Made by a program: the position numbers and the translations under genes
Origin: Pseudomonas benzenivorans
GTDB lineage: Bacteria; Pseudomonadota; Gammaproteobacteria; Pseudomonadales; Pseudomonadaceae
NCBI RefSeq assembly: GCF_900100495.1
Contig: NZ_FNCT01000013.1
Span: 87,445 to 151,444, forward strand
DNA: 64,000 nucleotides
Reading direction: 5' to 3'
Notes under the pieces: generated by a model
What the model saw: the letters and a program-made list of their open reading frames with translations, nothing else
Databases searched by the model: none
What the model was told of the DNA's origin: nothing
Shown: piece by piece, positions 61,462-64,000 of the stretch
Position numbering within the stretch: position 1 is the first letter of the stretch
Layout: every line of letters starts with the position of its first letter

Positions 61462-61747
61462 GTTGGTTTCTCCTGAATTGATCCCACGGGGGCGATTCGC
61501 CCAGGTACCGCAAATCGCCTCGGGTCACGGCGCACGGACCACGGCCAGGGTTCGCGAGGCTTCTCCCCGTACAGCCGGCAGGGCCGGATCCACGGCTGCA
61601 GTCACTCCACTGGCGCGCAGCCCCGTGCATGTCGAAACACAGCATGAGGCATGCGCACCGAGCTGCGGATGACCGCCCGCTTACGAATCCGCGACGCGTC
61701 GGCGCTAGTGAGGGCGGGCGCTTGCGGATATCGACCCACGCAGGGTG

Positions 61748-62212
61748 TCAGTACGCCTCGAGCCGCGCCATGTCGCGCACCAGACGCCGCACTTCCGCTT
61801 CGTGTCCGTTGGTCAGCGCGGTGAAGAATGCCTGTTCGGCCGCGATGCCAGCCTCCTCCGCGCGATGGCGATACATGTCCTCCAGCGTCTTGTGTATCGT
61901 CAACGCAGTCGCAAGAACCCCATCGACGGTTGTGCACGCCACGCTTTCGCAAAGGCGCGTGACGACGTCAGAGTGAGGCAGTTCGGTCAGATCACTGAAC
62001 CAGGTGTCGAGCACGTTGCGGTGCTCGCTGTCCGCTGCCAGATAGCGCGCGAGCCCGCCCTGCATCCTGTGCTCATGCTCGGCCAGATAGTTCAGCGCCA
62101 TGCGGACTCTCTCGTCCTCGGTCTTCTTCGCCAGTGCGGCGTACTGTTGGGCGAGCTGCTCGTGAAAATCGACCGCCCAACTGACAATTTCCCGGACCTG
62201 ATGAAAACGCAT
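61748..62212 (-). CDS. Ferritin-like four-helix protein
   Basis: 154 residues, all helical. Carboxylate/His pairs spaced along the helices (FHEQLAQQYAALA, YLAEHEHRMQ, EDMYRHRAEEAG, NGHEAEVRRLV) fit a di-iron ferritin/rubrerythrin-like bundle. The exact family is not named with confidence. An Anr-like box lies about 140 bp upstream, suggesting induction at low oxygen. The start follows aggagccgaaa. Confidence 0.65.
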   Translation of the reverse strand: MRFHQVREIVSWAVDFHEQLAQQYAALAKKTEDERVRMALNYLAEHEHRMQGGLARYLAADSEHRNVLDTWFSDLTELPHSDVVTRLCESVACTTVDGVLATALTIHKTLEDMYRHRAEEAGIAAEQAFFTALTNGHEAEVRRLVRDMARLEAY

Positions 62213-62532
62213 TTTCGGCTCCTTCTCGCGGGTCTAGTGGATCGCGCCGCGTCAATCAGTGCGCGCTACCGGCGGATGTGCGGCGACCTGGAGTTCACCC
62301 GCTCGTCCAAGATAAATGCATTGTCGTCTTCTCGTGGCCCAACTCTTTTTGATCCTTGTCAAGAAGACGTGGGCACCCCAACGGTTCCATTGTGGCCATC
62401 GGCGCCGGCAATGTTGCCGGCCCTATCGCCTTGCTCGCTGTCGTCATGTATCAAAGCGATCCGACAGCGAGCTTAAGAAGCCGGCGTATCTCAACCGGCT
62501 GGGCGATTACATTGCGTAAGCCTGGTCGCCCA
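62213..62532. other. Gap with Anr-like box
   Basis: 320 bp with no credible gene. It holds an FNR/Anr-type site at 62349-62362 and the 5' leader of the ferritin-like gene. The rest is unassigned. Confidence 0.5.
62349..62362. promoter_or_regulatory. Anr/FNR-type box upstream of the ferritin-like gene
   Basis: TTGAT-CCTT-GTCAA matches the consensus TTGAT-N4-ATCAA at 9 of 10 fixed positions. If it acts at -41.5, the leader of the minus-strand gene would be about 100 nt. Confidence 0.5.
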
Positions 62533-62742
62533 TCAGCAGTTGGCGTGATCATCGGTCGACTCGACCTTGCCGCCTGCTACCGGCGACTCCACTTTCTGTT
62601 CCTGCGCCACTTGGTATGCTGCCGTCGACACCTGGCCGGCCTGTTCCATACGGGCGAAGGTACGCTCAGCGCCGCCTTCGGCCATCGCGAAAGAGGAGGT
62701 GGTAAGGGCTGCGACTACCAACAGGGCTTTGATCGGTTTCAT
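62533..62742 (-). CDS. Small secreted protein with CopR-like box upstream
   Basis: 69 residues. Signal peptide MKPIKALLVVAALTTSSFAMA, then a short acidic mature part (EGGAERTFARMEQAGQVSTA...) ending in HANC. Similar short exported proteins (MKxxKALLV...AEGGxER) occur widely in Pseudomonas near copper genes. Function unknown. The operator at 62862 suggests metal-responsive expression. Confidence 0.65.
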   Translation of the reverse strand: MKPIKALLVVAALTTSSFAMAEGGAERTFARMEQAGQVSTAAYQVAQEQKVESPVAGGKVESTDDHANC

Positions 62743-62861
62743 CTGGGTATCCTCGATTCAGGTCAGTTATCCCTACAACCAGATCAGGTCGCTTTCGGGA
62801 ATTGAGCGTCAGGCTCGAAGTAACCTTAACCAGGGTGCCCTTTCAGCAACCTGAGCCGAAC

Positions 62862-62877
62862 ATTACAGTTCCGTCAG
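62862..62877. promoter_or_regulatory. CopR-type operator upstream of the small secreted protein gene
   Basis: ATTACAGTTCCGTCAG, 120 bp upstream of the minus-strand ATG at 62742. It is identical at 13 of 16 positions to the copR-upstream site (ATTACATTTCTGTAAG). The remainder of the 405-bp gap up to 63147 shows no gene, only a 17-nt palindrome at 63114-63130. Confidence 0.5.
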
Positions 62878-63147
62878 GTTGCTGCTTCTTTCTTGTCGAG
62901 CCTCGACACGGCTCGGCCACTGCCTGCCATCAGTAGCTCTTGAGTTCGTGGCCAGGACTCAGGATTGTCGATGACTCGACTCGGCAAGGGATCCGAGCAT
63001 TCAATGCTATCGGACAGAGGACGCTGCAGAGAGTGGCGACTCTGAACATATTGGGGTCGAAGCTGGACAGATTTCGCTGCGTGCTGCGGCCGACAATCCT
63101 CCGCAAAGCGCGCCCTCCGCGGCGCGGAGGCAGTTGAGGAGTCGGCG

Positions 63148-64000
63148 ATGGCCATCAGTGTGTTCGACCTGTTCAAGATCGGTATCGGCCCATCCAGCTC
63201 GCATACCGTCGGCCCCATGCGCGCCGCGGCGTTGTTCGTCGGCGCCTTGCGCGAGCGCCGCCTGCTGGAGCGGGTGCGGCGGATCGAGGTGCGCCTGTAC
63301 GGTTCGCTGTCGGCCACCGGCGTCGGCCACGGCAGCGACAACGCGGTGATCATGGGCCTGATGGGCGAGTGGCCGGACAGCATCGACCCGAGCCAGATCG
63401 GCCCGCGCATCGAGGCGCTGCGCGGCAGCTGCGAACTGGCGCTGGACGGCCGCCTGCCGATCGCCTTCGACTGGCAGCGCGACATGCTGCTGCTCGAGGA
63501 AAACCTGCCCTACCACCCCAATGCCATGACCCTGACGGCCTTCTCCGCCGCCGGCGATCCGCTGCATGGCGACACCTACTACTCGGTCGGCGGCGGCTTC
63601 GTGGTCGACGCCGAGCAGGCGGCCAGTGGCTCCCTGGACCAGGACCACACCCAGCTGCCCTACGACTTCTCCAGCGCCGCCGAACTGCTGCAGCTGTGCC
63701 GCCAGCACGGCCTGCGCGTGTCGCAGCTGATGCTGGAGAACGAAAAGGCCTGGCGCAGCGAGGCGGAGATCCGCAGCGGCCTGATGCGCCTGTGGCAGGC
63801 CATGCGCGACTGCGTGGACAACGGCCTCAGGCACGAGGGCACCCTGCCCGGCGGGCTCCAGGTCAAGCGCCGCGCGGCCAAGCTGCACCGCAGCCTGCAG
63901 GAAATGAGCAAGCCCAACGTGATCGGCTCGACCCTCAGCGGCATGGAATGGGTCAACCTGTTCGCCCTGGCGGTCAACGAGGAAAACGCCGCCGGCGGGC
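63148..64000 (+). CDS. sdaA: L-serine dehydratase (5' part)
   Basis: Open to the window end, about 284 residues visible. The family start is MAISVFDLFKIGIGPSSSHTVGPMRAA, then YGSLSATGVGHGSDNAVIMGLMG and GGGFVVDAEQA. The 4Fe-4S cysteines of the catalytic domain lie in the part not shown. It converts L-serine to pyruvate and ammonia. gagga precedes the ATG, and an 8-bp-arm palindrome (63114-63130) lies just upstream. In Pseudomonas this gene often stands in a glycine-cleavage (gcv) cluster, which would lie to the right. Confidence 0.92.
   Translation, partial: MAISVFDLFKIGIGPSSSHTVGPMRAAALFVGALRERRLLERVRRIEVRLYGSLSATGVGHGSDNAVIMGLMGEWPDSIDPSQIGPRIEALRGSCELALDGRLPIAFDWQRDMLLLEENLPYHPNAMTLTAFSAAGDPLHGDTYYSVGGGFVVDAEQAASGSLDQDHTQLPYDFSSAAELLQLCRQHGLRVSQLMLENEKAWRSEAEIRSGLMRLWQAMRDCVDNGLRHEGTLPGGLQVKRRAAKLHRSLQEMSKPNVIGSTLSGMEWVNLFALAVNEENAAGG

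Noticed and set aside
61346..61645. Minus-strand frame just upstream of the multicopper oxidase
   Set aside because: It overlaps the real start of the oxidase gene, and its composition is that of a shadow; no family.
1..64000. tRNA, rRNA, intact IS elements or prophage
   Set aside because: Looked for along the window; no cloverleaf-like gene, transposase or phage structural gene could be supported.

Overview
This window reads as chromosomal DNA of a Pseudomonas-type gammaproteobacterium. The order fliK-fliLMNOPQR-flhB-flhA-flhF-fleN-fliA-cheYZ-cheAB-motCD-parC-parP-cheW followed by ccmABCDEFGHI is the arrangement known from P. aeruginosa, P. putida and their relatives. The proteins (FliQ, FliA, CheY, CheZ, CheB, CcmA) closely resemble the Pseudomonas versions as I remember them. 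The DNA is GC-rich, and Pseudomonas-style palindromic intergenic repeats are present. I cannot name the species.

Region 1 (1-24.7 kb) is the polar-flagellum and chemotaxis locus. It opens with the 3' end of an HsbR-like regulator and HptB. FliK and the flagellar export/C-ring genes follow, then FlhF/FleN (flagellar placement and number), sigma-28 (FliA), the CheYZAB pathway, the MotCD stator, and ParC/ParP/CheW for polar array placement. Well-spaced sigma-54 (-24/-12) sites precede fliK, fliL and flhA, and a weaker sigma-28-like site precedes cheY. A rhodanese gene converges on an opposite-strand pair, an FhlB-like protein and a second FliK-like protein, which closes the locus.

Region 2 (24.8-32.1 kb) is a complete cytochrome c maturation (System I) operon, ccmABCDEFGHI, with tightly overlapping genes and a small lipoprotein gene at its end. 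Region 3 (32.1-37.1 kb) holds palindromic repeats and housekeeping genes: a pirin, MlaA with a partner alpha/beta hydrolase, a GNAT acetyltransferase, a DUF2061 protein and a ComEA-like DNA-binding protein.

Region 4 (37.1-46.4 kb, minus strand) is a heavy-metal efflux operon. It encodes a CzcI-like protein, a TolC-type channel, a His-rich membrane-anchored protein, an adaptor, an HME-RND pump and a small periplasmic protein. A MITE-like palindromic element separates the adaptor gene from the pump gene. A CopRS-type two-component system lies upstream.

Region 5 (46.6-62.9 kb) looks like an accessory metal/stress island. It holds an isoprenylcysteine-methyltransferase-like protein, a P1B-ATPase with two YHS domains in place of HMA domains, small membrane/periplasmic proteins, and an archaeal-type AMP/thymidine phosphorylase. 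A decayed remnant that resembles a PRPP synthetase follows, then a beta-CASP metallo-hydrolase, an archaeal-type S-adenosylmethionine synthetase and a UbiB-family kinase-like protein. After these come a CcdA-like protein with an HMA protein and a mini-thioredoxin, a TAT-exported multicopper oxidase, a ferritin-like protein and a small secreted protein. Two matching CopR-like boxes (upstream of copR and upstream of the last small secreted gene) tie regions 4 and 5 together, and an Anr/FNR-like box precedes the ferritin-like gene. The window ends inside an L-serine dehydratase gene (sdaA type). The phosphorylase / MBL / AdoMet synthetase / UbiB block (50.9-57.1 kb) is the least conventional part and the best candidate for an under-described system.

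I found no rRNA, tRNA, CRISPR array, intact insertion sequence or prophage.
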